Shown piece after piece: positions 1 to 8,408 of a DNA stretch of 64,000 nt. Under the pieces are notes generated by a model. That model was not told where the DNA came from and made no database searches. It saw only the letters and a list, made by a program, of their open reading frames with translations. Position numbers and translations under genes: made by a program. Position 1 is the first letter of the stretch, and each line of letters begins with the position of its first letter. This DNA comes from Anaerolineae bacterium (GTDB taxonomy: Bacteria; Chloroflexota; Anaerolineae; Aggregatilineales; Phototrophicaceae): contig JAJEBY010000016.1 in the NCBI GenBank assembly GCA_022822305.1, positions 248,001 through 312,000 on the forward strand. Direction: 5' to 3'.

Positions 1-325
1 TGGACGATTTCACATCGTTGGGCTTGGAGTTTGCGGCCTTGCCGTCGTTTTCCGGGCTCGGTGGCGCCAACTGGTTGACCAACGGGATTTCGGCAACCAG
101 CTTGCTATGAGAGCGGTCGAGCTGCTGCAGGTCAATCTCGACATGGTCCTTGTCGACCACGACATACTTGACGATGACGGCCAAGATGTCGGTTTTCATT
201 TGTTCCATTCGTTCGGGCGGCAGGTTGATGCGGTCGTGCTGCAAGACGAATCGCAGCCGGTCTTTGGCCGTCGTACTGGAGCCGCGTTTCCTGCGTCCGA
301 AGATTCGATTGAGAATGCTCGTCAT
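1..325 (-). CDS. minE: MinE, cell division topological specificity factor (3' end cut by window edge)
   Basis: MinE stimulates the MinD ATPase and restricts the MinCD inhibitor to the poles so that FtsZ assembles at midcell. The reading frame starts at the ATG at 325 and runs open to the left edge (about 108 residues visible). The N-terminus is an amphipathic stretch with basic residues (MTSILNRIFGRRKR), the MinD- and membrane-contact part of the family. It is followed by TAKDRLRFVLQHDR and a segment ending DILAVIVKYVVVDKDHVEI, matching the MinE core and its topological domain. The tail (PPSPENDGKAANSK) is polar and probably disordered, and the protein is longer than the typical 85-90 residues. 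It lies 52 bases downstream of minD in the order minC-minD-minE. Confidence 0.88.
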   Translation of the reverse strand, partial: MTSILNRIFGRRKRGSSTTAKDRLRFVLQHDRINLPPERMEQMKTDILAVIVKYVVVDKDHVEIDLQQLDRSHSKLVAEIPLVNQLAPPSPENDGKAANSKPNDVKSS

Positions 326-377
326 GAGTTGTTCCTTTGTTGATAACTGCTCACGCGGACGTCGCTTACGTCGCGCT

Positions 378-1175
378 TCAGCGGCCGTCGAGAAATCGCA
401 GTAGCCGTTTGAAGAAGCCGGGATTATCTTCCAGGTCCAAAAAGGGCACATCTTCGCCGACGATGCGCCTGGCGACGTTGCTGAACGCCATCCCCGCCCG
501 CGAGTTTTCGTTCTGCGAAACCGGAACGCCTTTGTTTGATGCGGAGAGCACGAACTCGTCTTCGGGGATGATGCCGATAATCTCAAGCGAGAGAATATCG
601 AAGACATCGTCCGCCGATAGCATTTCGCCTTTCTCGACCATCGCCGGCTTGATGCGATTGATGACAAGACGTCCCGGGCCTTTCTCCGCCGCTTCAATCA
701 GTCCAATGATTCGATCGGCATCGCGCACGGCCGATACCTCGGGGTTCGTGACAATGAGCACATCGTCCGCCGGTTCCAGCGCATTGCGGAATCCGCGCTC
801 GATGCCCGCTGGCGAATCGATAAGCACAAAGTCGAATTCTTCGCGTAATTCGTCGGTGAGCTTGACCATCTGTTCCGGACTGACGGCCATTTTGTCCCGG
901 GTCTGCGCGGCCGGAATCAAGTAAAGCTGGTCGAATTTCTTGTGTTTGATCATCGCTTGCCGCAGCTTCGCCCGCCCCTCGACGATATCCACGAGGTCGT
1001 AGACGATGCGGTTTTCCAGGCCCATTATCACATCGAGGTTGCGCAGCCCGATATCGGCATCGATCACGACCACGCTTTTGCCCAGGCTCGCCAGGGATAT
1101 GCCGAGATTGGCGGTGGCGGTCGTTTTGCCGACGCCGCCTTTGCCCGAGGTAATGGTTACAACTCTGCCCCCCAT
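378..1175 (-). CDS. minD: MinD, septum-site determining ATPase
   Basis: MinD is a membrane-associated ParA/MinD-type ATPase that recruits MinC and is driven off the membrane by MinE. The 265-residue product opens with the deviant Walker A motif SGKGGVGKTT (residues about 10-19). It has the switch sequence IDADIGLRNLDVIMGLENR and the Walker B-like segment FDFVLIDSPAGIE, all canonical for MinD. The C-terminus GFFKRLLRFLDGR is the basic amphipathic membrane-targeting helix, so the protein is complete. The ATG at 1175 places the P-loop correctly. It sits 18 bases after minC and is surely co-transcribed with it. Confidence 0.97.
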   Translation of the reverse strand: MGGRVVTITSGKGGVGKTTATANLGISLASLGKSVVVIDADIGLRNLDVIMGLENRIVYDLVDIVEGRAKLRQAMIKHKKFDQLYLIPAAQTRDKMAVSPEQMVKLTDELREEFDFVLIDSPAGIERGFRNALEPADDVLIVTNPEVSAVRDADRIIGLIEAAEKGPGRLVINRIKPAMVEKGEMLSADDVFDILSLEIIGIIPEDEFVLSASNKGVPVSQNENSRAGMAFSNVARRIVGEDVPFLDLEDNPGFFKRLLRFLDGR

Positions 1176-1193
1176 GCCCTGTCCTTTCTAGGG

Positions 1194-1886
1194 TTAGATT
1201 CTGGCTTCCACTATAATCTGCTTGTCACGTATCAATGCCACTTCGGGATTGATTTTGCGTCGCTTCCCGGGCGGAGACGTGACAATATAACCGGCAATGC
1301 GCAGTTGGCTGGGGTTCATGTCCAGCGCACATACGATGGCCGATTCGTCGCCGTTGGCCCCCGCATGAACCGTGCCTCGCAGCTTTCCCCAGACGATGAT
1401 ATCGCCGCCGGCGATGACCTTGGCCCCGGGGTTGACATCGCCGACCACCACCACGTGCCCGTCGCTGTGGATCGTGCGTCCCGAGCGCAAGGTGCGGCGG
1501 AACAGCACGCCTGTCGTGCCCGTTTCTTCGGGATCGACCGGCAGGGTCTCGTGGGATTCCTGCGCCGCGTTTCGAGACTCAGCCTCTGGAGATTCCGTCA
1601 CCAGATCCAGCGCCCGCGCGGATTCAATTGTCGTATCGCTCTCGCTCAATACCAATGACAAGCTCAGACCGCGCCGTTCCAGCAAGGCCTTCAAGGAGCT
1701 GAGCTCGTACTTCGGTACCGGACGCGCGCCCAGTTCCACAGTGATGCTGGCGCCGGCGAAGAATTCCGCGCGGTCATCTATCCGAGCCGCCAGGTGATCG
1801 GTAACGGATTGCCACTTCTCAGTTGAACTCAGACTGATCAGCAAACCGTCCTTGACACCTTTGATCGCGATCAACTCATCCTGCAT
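1194..1886 (-). CDS. minC: MinC, septum-site determining protein (FtsZ inhibitor)
   Basis: MinC blocks FtsZ polymerisation away from midcell when bound to MinD. The C-terminal half is the beta-helical MinC_C domain: GRTIHSDGHVVVVGDVNPGA, then VIAGGDIIVWGKLRGTVHAG, then a final IAGYI strand. These are the family's MinD-binding and dimerisation repeats. The N-terminal half (about residues 1-100) resembles the MinC_N FtsZ-binding domain, and the two are joined by an acidic, probably flexible linker. I chose the ATG at 1886 (MQDELIAIKG, 230 residues) because upstream in-frame sequence is arginine-rich and unlike the family. An ATG four codons earlier is possible. First gene of minCDE. Confidence 0.93.
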   Translation of the reverse strand: MQDELIAIKGVKDGLLISLSSTEKWQSVTDHLAARIDDRAEFFAGASITVELGARPVPKYELSSLKALLERRGLSLSLVLSESDTTIESARALDLVTESPEAESRNAAQESHETLPVDPEETGTTGVLFRRTLRSGRTIHSDGHVVVVGDVNPGAKVIAGGDIIVWGKLRGTVHAGANGDESAIVCALDMNPSQLRIAGYIVTSPPGKRRKINPEVALIRDKQIIVEARI

Positions 1887-2087
1887 GGTTTTGCACATCC
1901 GTCTTCGACAACCCTCGCGCTGTCCAATCAGCGGACGAGGCATAGTCGACCGAGCAAGCGCCAATAATCAGACACAAGGAAACCATCTGCTGGCGCAAAC
2001 CGGACATCGAGTGTATGGGTTTCAGGGTTGAGCCTGTGTAAAACAGTTGCTGGCGCGGCGCCCCAATGCATGCGGGCTTCATAAACA

Positions 2088-2122
2088 ACTATACACGTTT
2101 TTTCGATACGCGCGACCGTATC
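2088..2122 (-). promoter_or_regulatory. Candidate min promoter with overlapping palindrome
   Basis: On the minus strand a TATAGT hexamer (2093-2088) lies about 200 bases before minC. A perfect 6-bp inverted repeat, GATACG-N6-CGTATC (2105-2122), covers the place where the -35 element would be, and no good -35 hexamer is visible there. The arrangement suggests a regulated promoter or an operator, but the palindrome could equally be an RNA hairpin just after the upstream gene's stop. Confidence 0.3.
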
Positions 2123-2130
2123 AACGGTCT

Positions 2131-3261
2131 TTACGATTGTATGATATTCCAAAGCAAAACGACAGGTACAGCAAAATAGACTGCCGAGACAACGTGCGTC
2201 CATCGCGGAGTCTCGCTGCCCATCGTCTTGTTGAACCACTGGCCGAATGCGTTGACAGCATAGGTCATCCACAACACCTGGATCATGACCAGCGGCAGCA
2301 GCAGTATGTCGCGATGGACGCCACTATAAACCAGGCCAAAGCACGTATATGCCGCATACGCCGTGATCAATACCGTGCCCAGGGGCGGATACCAGCGCGA
2401 CAGACGCGCCAAGCCGATAACACCCAAGGCGATGCCGAGAACGCTAAATTGCGCGATGAGCAATTGACCAAGTTCAATCCAGCTCAGCGCATGGCGCCAG
2501 GCCCACAAGTTGACCAAATCAGATTGGGGCAATACATAAGTCCGCAGCAGCAGCCCGGTTCCAAGCGCAATTGCCGCTGACGTCAGCAGCCAGTACCACT
2601 TCGGCAGACGGGCGTACGACAGCAACAGGCTCAGCACAATCGCCGGCGAATACAGTACCACAAGCGGATCGTTAAGCGCGCCGACCACCAAAAGGAACAG
2701 CAGCCCAAGCGTATGATATGGTTTGGGTTGGCGGGGCGGTTTGGTACCGGGCCGGGGATTGCTCAACATGATTAGATCCACCAGCAAGTACATCATCCAG
2801 GCGGTAACCAGTCCGGTGAGCCGCAAACTTTGCGCCGTCCCCAATTGGCTCCAGAAAACAGCCAAAAACACCACGACGCCGAGCCCAATGCCCAGGTAAT
2901 CGCGCTTTAGCAAGAGCGTCGACGCTACCATGGCGGCGATTGCCAAGCCTGCCGCCACCACGATCGTAGCCGGATCGGTGACGCCTCCGCCAGTCTGTGA
3001 CCAGAATATCGGAGAAAACGCCAGCGTCAGTCCACCACACAAAGAAGCGATGAAACCCATGCGCCGCATGCTGGCAGTCACGCCGAGAATCGCGAGCGCC
3101 AGCCCGGTCGCGCGGGACAACGGCGTTTCTCCCACGATGAGCAGGATCAGCCAAGCGACAGCCGCGGCGATAACGGCCGGGCCCCAAAAGCGAATACGTT
3201 GCCGTTGGGATGCGCGAAGTCGGTTGACGCTACGCTTCGCTGCCGATGTTAGTGCCGCCAC
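2131..3261 (-). CDS. Polytopic membrane protein of unknown function in the mre-min cluster
   Basis: I cannot assign a function. The 376-residue product has a basic N-terminus (KRSVNRLRASQRQRIRFW) and then roughly ten hydrophobic segments to its end. It lacks the conserved motifs of RodA/FtsW, although this is where rodA often sits. The stretch LAFSPIFWSQ followed by a polar loop and, near the end, HRDILLLPLVMIQ recall GT-C/DUF2723-type membrane glycosyltransferases. That is only a resemblance. The only plausible start is GTG at 3261, which overlaps the end of mrdA by 32 bases, implying translational coupling and a job in the same wall-growth process. Confidence 0.8.
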   Translation of the reverse strand: MAALTSAAKRSVNRLRASQRQRIRFWGPAVIAAAVAWLILLIVGETPLSRATGLALAILGVTASMRRMGFIASLCGGLTLAFSPIFWSQTGGGVTDPATIVVAAGLAIAAMVASTLLLKRDYLGIGLGVVVFLAVFWSQLGTAQSLRLTGLVTAWMMYLLVDLIMLSNPRPGTKPPRQPKPYHTLGLLFLLVVGALNDPLVVLYSPAIVLSLLLSYARLPKWYWLLTSAAIALGTGLLLRTYVLPQSDLVNLWAWRHALSWIELGQLLIAQFSVLGIALGVIGLARLSRWYPPLGTVLITAYAAYTCFGLVYSGVHRDILLLPLVMIQVLWMTYAVNAFGQWFNKTMGSETPRWTHVVSAVYFAVPVVLLWNIIQS

Positions 3262-5548
3262 TGAAATTCCTTAGCGTGATGCCCGAGCGCTGATTCTTGA
3301 GCCGGTAATATTCTTCCATCGTCCTGCGCACGATCGGTAAGGCAACCTGCGAGCCTTCGCCGCCATTGTATACGAATGCAATGATGATGATCTCCGGGTC
3401 GTCGTAGGGCGCGTATCCAGTGTACCACGCATGGGCGGGCCATTGACCCGGCACACAGAGGTTGAGCGAGTTGGCGATGTTGTCGCAGTACTCTGCGGTA
3501 CCGGTCTTGCCCGCTACTTCCACAAATGGCAATACTGCGCCGTTCGCTGTGCCTCCCTCCGCGATCACCGCCTGACGCATGCCTTCCCGAACCAAATCCA
3601 GACTCTCGTGTGACAAGAAGGCGGGCACGTACGTTCGAGCGGCAGTCGGAAACCGAACTTCCTGGCAAACTGAGGCATTGAAGCTGTAATTCAAAGGAAT
3701 ATGTATGCGATACGTTCGCAAGTCTTCGACATCCAGGTCCGGATTGATATCGACGGTGTTGCGATACCCGACCGGATCACAGCGATCCGGATCGTACCAT
3801 TCGGAATTCTCTTCGCAGGTGCAGGCCAAGCTGGACGGTCCCTTCATCAGCATATCTTCGAGCAGCAGCAAGGTAAGCTCGTCGCCCGCGTTCAGCAACT
3901 CAAGATTCAAATGGCGCAGCACATGCGGCTCGAAAGATTCGATGACCCGTCGTTCCTCGTCCAGAAAGTCGCGAATGATTGTCGGCTGATACAGCACGCC
4001 CCCGTTGATTGTTGACGCCACCGCCGAAATCAGCTGCAAGGGTGTGGTGTTGACATAACCTTGGCCGAAGGCCGCATTGTAAGTATCGCCGGTTGACCAG
4101 CTCTCGCCTTCGTTGCGCCGCTTCCAGTCGCGATCGGGCATCCGCACCGGATTTTCGAATGGCAGCTCGATGCCTAATTCGCTGCCGATGCCGAATGCCG
4201 TTCCATAGCGGAACAGGTCTTCAATGCCCAGTCCGCCGGGCCGTATCGTCAAAGCTGACAGGTTGGGATTGCCGCCGCCGATTTGATAAAAATAGACATC
4301 ACAACTCCAGGCGATGCTCTGCACCAGGTTGACGCGTCCATGCCCGGTGCGCAGCCAACACACGAAACGCTGTGATTGGGCCGGGTCGTTGGGCGCGTAA
4401 CGGTTTTCGAGGAACAACTGTCCTTCGTCCAAGAGCAAGGTATTCGGGTCGATGACGTTTTCTTCAACCACGGCGGCAGCGGTGATGACTTTCCAGACAG
4501 ATCCCGGCGGATAAATGCCTTTGATGGTGTTGTTGACCAAAGGACGCAGCGGATCGGCGACCAGGTCAAGGTAGTATTCGCCATCTATCGCGCGCGCGAA
4601 TCGAGAATTGTCGTAGCTGGGATAACTGACCAGCGCCAAGACTTCGCCGTTGCGCGGATCCATGGCGATGACCACGCCCTGCTCCGATACGACGCGATTG
4701 GCATTGGCGTTCAGTTCGTTCAACTGTTCGATGATGGCCTGCTGGGCAAACGTCTGAAGTTCGGTATCGATCGTCAGGCGGACATTCTGACCAGGCACGG
4801 GATCAACCTGATCGATTACATTTATCACTTCGCCTGCCACATCGACTTCGCGCAAGACTAAGCCACGCTGTCCGGCCAGGCGCGTCTCCAGATAGCGCTC
4901 GACGCCCTCGTACCCGATCCGATCAAATGCGGGATTATAGCCTTGCGCCCGCAATTCCAACGCCTCTTCTTGCGGGATCGGCCCCATGTAGCCGATGACA
5001 TGCGTGGTTAGGGCGCCGGTCGGATATTCACGCACCGCAACCGTATCGACATCGACGCCGGGCATATATATCCGTTCTTCCAGAATCTGCATCGCCACCC
5101 GCTGTGGCACATCGAAGGCGACGATGACCGGACGGAAAGGCGCGATGCCCTCACTCTCAATCACCAACTCCTCAATGCTGCGGACGAACTGTCCGGCTTG
5201 CTCGGCAATTTCTCGCGTCGGCGGCACGTCAACCAAAGCCGAAAGCCGGTTGTATACGGCGAGTTCCTCGTCTTCGTCGCCCGGCAGCTCCGCCGGAATG
5301 ATAGTGACATTGAACGCAGGCACGTTAAACGCGAGACGCCGGTCATTGCGATCGAAAATGGCGCCGCGCCTCGATGCGATCGGCAGCTGACTGAAACGAT
5401 TCTCGTCGGCAAATTCCTCGAATTCGTTATGACGCAAGACCTGCAATTCGTACATGCGCAGTACGAAAATCAAAAACACAGCCAGGATCACCGCCTGGAA
5501 AAAGGTCAGTCGCCAGGATTGGAACGGGATCAGTCGGTCGCTTTTCAT
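3230..5548 (-). CDS. mrdA: Penicillin-binding protein 2 (peptidoglycan D,D-transpeptidase)
   Basis: Class B PBP of the elongasome, cross-linking peptidoglycan during side-wall growth with MreBCD. The 772-residue protein has a single N-terminal membrane anchor (residues about 12-32), and then the PBP dimerisation domain beginning with the RRGAIFDRN motif. The transpeptidase domain carries the active-site serine in PGSVWKVITAAA, an SxD motif (SWSCDVYFYQ, normal for PBP2 rather than the SxN of FtsI) and KTGTA (VAGKTGTAEYC). Two cysteine-rich insertions (SLACTCEENSEW, DPDRCDPVGY) near residue 600 are unusual and might form disulfides. The ATG at 5548 is two bases after mreD's stop; longer in-frame extensions run through mreD and are not real. 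Confidence 0.95.
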   Translation of the reverse strand: MKSDRLIPFQSWRLTFFQAVILAVFLIFVLRMYELQVLRHNEFEEFADENRFSQLPIASRRGAIFDRNDRRLAFNVPAFNVTIIPAELPGDEDEELAVYNRLSALVDVPPTREIAEQAGQFVRSIEELVIESEGIAPFRPVIVAFDVPQRVAMQILEERIYMPGVDVDTVAVREYPTGALTTHVIGYMGPIPQEEALELRAQGYNPAFDRIGYEGVERYLETRLAGQRGLVLREVDVAGEVINVIDQVDPVPGQNVRLTIDTELQTFAQQAIIEQLNELNANANRVVSEQGVVIAMDPRNGEVLALVSYPSYDNSRFARAIDGEYYLDLVADPLRPLVNNTIKGIYPPGSVWKVITAAAVVEENVIDPNTLLLDEGQLFLENRYAPNDPAQSQRFVCWLRTGHGRVNLVQSIAWSCDVYFYQIGGGNPNLSALTIRPGGLGIEDLFRYGTAFGIGSELGIELPFENPVRMPDRDWKRRNEGESWSTGDTYNAAFGQGYVNTTPLQLISAVASTINGGVLYQPTIIRDFLDEERRVIESFEPHVLRHLNLELLNAGDELTLLLLEDMLMKGPSSLACTCEENSEWYDPDRCDPVGYRNTVDINPDLDVEDLRTYRIHIPLNYSFNASVCQEVRFPTAARTYVPAFLSHESLDLVREGMRQAVIAEGGTANGAVLPFVEVAGKTGTAEYCDNIANSLNLCVPGQWPAHAWYTGYAPYDDPEIIIIAFVYNGGEGSQVALPIVRRTMEEYYRLKNQRSGITLRNFSGGTNIGSEA

Positions 5549-5550
5549 CG

Positions 5551-6132
5551 CTAATGCCTGGCGCCGGCAGCTCTGGTCAAGCTGCCCGCAAATTCCGATC
5601 CCCCGGCCCATACGCGGCGCTGAACCACGCGTATCAGGCCGTAGATCGGAATACACACCACAAGATTGTAGAAAAGCGTCGGCAACAGAACCATGCGCAA
5701 TTGCGCGAGAAAGTCGTATTGGTTGCCGAGCAGCAGCAGCGCAGCGAAAGTAAATGCGTATAGAAATACTGTGGCCAACAATGTCATCGCCAGAATGGTG
5801 AAAACGCGCACGCGATAGACTTGCCGCGCGACGCCGTTTGCGAAATAGGCGATGATGAGAAGCCCGGCGGAGGAGGCGCCGAGCGGCAAAATCGAAAACA
5901 GATCGATCAATATGCCGCCGACGAATGCCCAAACGAATGCGCTGGAGAGCTCTGCGCGCACAGACCATGCCAATACCACCAGCATGACCAAATTGATCTG
6001 TCCGCGCGTATTGCCAAAGGCGGGCGTGATGTTGCCGGCCAGGCTGACCGCCAACGCCAGAAGCTGGGGCAATATGGTGGTCGAGAGCGCCGCGGCCACA
6101 CCCAGGATCAATATGCTGAGATAGCGCCCCAT
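5551..6132 (-). CDS. mreD: MreD, rod-shape determining membrane protein
   Basis: Integral membrane subunit of the elongasome linking MreC and MreB to wall synthesis. The 193-residue product is mostly hydrophobic, with five or six predicted spans. It contains the family-like segment FVWAFVGGILIDLFSILPLG, resembling the conserved G-x-hydrophobic-D motif of MreD. The ATG at 6132 begins one base after the mreC stop codon (6134-6136). An earlier ATG at 6171 would add a polar head inside mreC and is less likely. Assignment rests on topology, the short motif and position between mreC and mrdA. Confidence 0.9.
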   Translation of the reverse strand: MGRYLSILILGVAAALSTTILPQLLALAVSLAGNITPAFGNTRGQINLVMLVVLAWSVRAELSSAFVWAFVGGILIDLFSILPLGASSAGLLIIAYFANGVARQVYRVRVFTILAMTLLATVFLYAFTFAALLLLGNQYDFLAQLRMVLLPTLFYNLVVCIPIYGLIRVVQRRVWAGGSEFAGSLTRAAGARH

Positions 6133-6133
6133 G

Positions 6134-6985
6134 TCAGCTGCCTTCTTGACTGTCGAAAACTGAGAGATCAATCGGCTGAAAACTCGAGACTACCAGAACT
6201 TGCTCCAGCGTATCGAAATCGATGAGACTGCGGACCTCGGCCTCCTGAAACAATTCAAATTCGAACTGACGCACGCTGGTCACCTGGCCAACGACGATGT
6301 CGGGCGGGAAGTTGCCGCCAAGGCCGGATGTGATGACCAGGTCGCCTTGCAGGATTTCTTCGTCGAGCACGATAAAGGTCATGCGCAGGGCCCCTGAAGC
6401 CTGACCGATAATGCTGCCTTCCGCGCGCGTCGTCTGCAGGCGGGAGCTGACGGAGCTGTTTTCGTCAATGATGAGTTGGACTTGCGAGGCATTTGCGCTG
6501 ACACGGATAATCCGACCGACCAATCCCAGGTCTGTCGTGACCGGCATGCCGACCGACACGCCATCGCGCGTACCTCGATTGATCGTCACGCTGCGCGCAA
6601 TGCCCGTTTGATCGATGGAGATCACATCGGCCGTCAAAAAGTCTTGTTCATCCAATGCGCTTGTATAAGACAAGAGATTTGCCAGTCGATCATAATCGCT
6701 GGCTGCCTCGCGCAGTTGCAGCAGCTCAATTTGCCGGCGCGCCAACTGCTCCTCGAGCTCGGCTATCCGCTCCCGCAGACGTCCGAAATTGTTTAGCTCA
6801 TCGATTGTGCGATTGATCGTAATCGATAATCGATTGAGCGCGCCGTTCACGCCGTAGAGCGGCGTGGCGACCGCGCTTTCCACTGGAGCGAGAATGCCCG
6901 CGATCCCCAGCAACACCAAAAGGCCGCAAATGACAAGCATCGACAGCAGCATAGCGAAACGGCCGGGACGTCCGTTGAGCCTCAC
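6134..6985 (-). CDS. mreC: MreC, rod-shape determining protein
   Basis: Periplasmic scaffold of the elongasome, anchored by one N-terminal helix (about residues 10-35). A coiled coil follows (NNFGRLRERIAELEEQLARR, about residues 60-95) and then the MreC beta-barrel core with characteristic elements such as INRGTRDGVSVGMPV, GLVGRI and ITSGLGGNFPPDIVVGQV. I place the start at GTG 6985 because it has a GAGGG Shine-Dalgarno seven bases upstream; a TTG at 7003 is the longer alternative. About 283 residues, normal for the family. Co-transcribed with mreB (60-base gap) and mreD. Confidence 0.94.
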   Translation of the reverse strand: MRLNGRPGRFAMLLSMLVICGLLVLLGIAGILAPVESAVATPLYGVNGALNRLSITINRTIDELNNFGRLRERIAELEEQLARRQIELLQLREAASDYDRLANLLSYTSALDEQDFLTADVISIDQTGIARSVTINRGTRDGVSVGMPVTTDLGLVGRIIRVSANASQVQLIIDENSSVSSRLQTTRAEGSIIGQASGALRMTFIVLDEEILQGDLVITSGLGGNFPPDIVVGQVTSVRQFEFELFQEAEVRSLIDFDTLEQVLVVSSFQPIDLSVFDSQEGS

Positions 6986-7045
6986 AACTGTGCCCTCGCG
7001 CAATTCTCGACGGATTCAGTTTATCACAGAATTTTGGAGTATTGG

Positions 7046-8107
7046 TCAGTGACGGGTACTGCCGCGTTCCGGTCCAGTCAGCAGTCGCCGCAGGTTGGTA
7101 TAGTCTTCCAGGACGTGGCCGGCGCCACGCGCGACACAGGTCATGGCGTCATCGGCGAGCCAGGACCGAATATTCACTTCTTCTCGCAGCCGCTCGCCCA
7201 ATCCTCGCAGCTGACCGCCGCCGCCCGCGATAGTGATGCCGCTTTCCATCAGATCGGCGACCAGCTCGGGAGGCGTGTCGTCGAGCGCGTCTTTAACGGT
7301 GTCGATGATGATGTTGACCGAACCGCTAATGGCTTCACGGATTTCGATCGAGCTGACTTCGACGGAATCGGGCAATCCTGTGGTGAGATTGCGGCCCTTC
7401 ACGATATAGGTGCGTTCCTGGGGCAGGGGATAGGCGCTGCCGATATCGATTTTCACTTTCTCTGCGGTTGGTTCGCCGATCAAGAGATTATGCTTGTTGC
7501 GCAAGTGCCGGACGATATCCTCATCCATTTCATCGCCAGCGACTCGGATAGAGCGGCTGATCACGATGCCCCCGAGCGAGAACAGCGCGACTTCCGTGGT
7601 CCCGCCGCCGATATCCACCACCATGCAGCCGCGCGTTTCCAAAACCGGCAGGTTGGCGCCGATGGCTGCTGCGACGGGTTCTTCTATCAAATGCGCTTCG
7701 CGCGCGCCGGCATCCAGCGTCGCCTCAATGACGGCTCGCTTTTCTACTTCTGTCACGCCACTTGGGATGCCGACAACCACTCGCGGCCGCGGCACCGGCA
7801 CCCAGCTCTGTTCGTGCGCCTTGCGAATTAGATAATCCAGCATGCGCGCTGTGATTTCATATTCGCTGATCACGCCGTCGCGCAGCGGCCGAATTATCAG
7901 AATATCTTTTGGATTCTTGCTCCACATCTCTTTGGCGCGGGCCCCGACCTCGATCGGCACGCGGGTCTTGCGGTCGATGGCGACGAACGAGGGCTCGTTA
8001 ATCACGATGCCCTTTCCCCGCACATACACCAGCGTATATGCCGTGCCCAAGTCGATGCCGATGTCGAGTGAAAACAACCCGAACAAGAAATCAAGAGGGC
8101 TTAACAC
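7046..8107 (-). CDS. mreB: MreB, actin-like rod-shape protein
   Basis: Bacterial actin that forms membrane-bound filaments guiding peptidoglycan synthesis. The product of about 353 residues shows the actin-fold phosphate-1 motif DIGIDLGTAYTLVYVRGKG, phosphate-2 motif MVVDIGGGTTEVALFSLGG, and the adenosine motif TIAGGGGQLRGLGERL. In the first motif the usual Asn of GTANT is Tyr (GTAYT), a small oddity. The N-terminus is hydrophobic (SPLDFLFGLFS), consistent with direct membrane binding. The start is either GTG 8107, six bases from a GAGGAG ribosome-binding site, or the adjacent TTG 8110. First gene of the cluster, with its own extended -10 promoter. Confidence 0.97.
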   Translation of the reverse strand: MLSPLDFLFGLFSLDIGIDLGTAYTLVYVRGKGIVINEPSFVAIDRKTRVPIEVGARAKEMWSKNPKDILIIRPLRDGVISEYEITARMLDYLIRKAHEQSWVPVPRPRVVVGIPSGVTEVEKRAVIEATLDAGAREAHLIEEPVAAAIGANLPVLETRGCMVVDIGGGTTEVALFSLGGIVISRSIRVAGDEMDEDIVRHLRNKHNLLIGEPTAEKVKIDIGSAYPLPQERTYIVKGRNLTTGLPDSVEVSSIEIREAISGSVNIIIDTVKDALDDTPPELVADLMESGITIAGGGGQLRGLGERLREEVNIRSWLADDAMTCVARGAGHVLEDYTNLRRLLTGPERGSTRH

Positions 8108-8140
8108 CAATGTCTCCTCGACGCCGTACCGACGCGCCGC

Positions 8141-8149
8141 ATTATAGCA
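8141..8149 (-). promoter_or_regulatory. Extended -10 promoter of the mre-min cluster
   Basis: The minus strand reads TGCTATAAT (8149-8141), a perfect TGn-TATAAT extended -10 element ending 34 bases before the mreB start. No good -35 hexamer is visible at 17-18 bases (TTCGCC at best), as expected for extended -10 promoters. It is the only convincing promoter in the 8111-8408 intergenic stretch. Confidence 0.65.
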
Positions 8150-8180
8150 CAGCCGCTAGTCAGCGGCGAAATGGCCCGCC

Positions 8181-8218
8181 TCGCAAATGCTGCCATTGGG
8201 AAGGCCCCGGATTTGCGA
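8181..8218. repeat. Perfect 8-bp inverted repeat upstream of mreB
   Basis: TCGCAAAT (8181-8188) and ATTTGCGA (8211-8218) form a perfect inverted repeat with 22 bases between the arms and 30 bp between arm centres, about three helical turns. It lies just upstream of the mreB promoter, in a region without genes between mreB and tilS. It could be a regulator site or a weak hairpin. Nothing else is recognisable in this gap. Confidence 0.5.
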
Positions 8219-8408
8219 GAGACTGACCCCTCAAGAGGAATTGAATTGAGAAACTGCAAAGCTCAAAAAACACTTGTCCAGTTTCGCTTAATTCTAGTTC
8301 ATTTTGCATGGAACACAGCCTAATTTGCCTTGTCTTTCGCAAGCCGCGAAACTTCGGCTATCATACGTGTAACGTTCGTCCGTAGTTTCCGGTTTGATCC
8401 GTTGCATT

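Noticed and set aside
4280-4330. Apparent loss of the SxN motif in PBP2 (SCD present)
   Set aside because: Ser-x-Asp is the normal form in PBP2-type transpeptidases, so this is not an anomaly.
5549-5968. 5' extension of mrdA through mreD
   Set aside because: The extension is arginine-rich, unlike PBP2, and mreD with normal topology occupies that DNA. ATG 5548 fits the family N-terminus.
8160-8342. 60-codon minus-strand frame in the mreB-tilS gap
   Set aside because: No start context or family resemblance; it covers the inverted repeat upstream of mreB.
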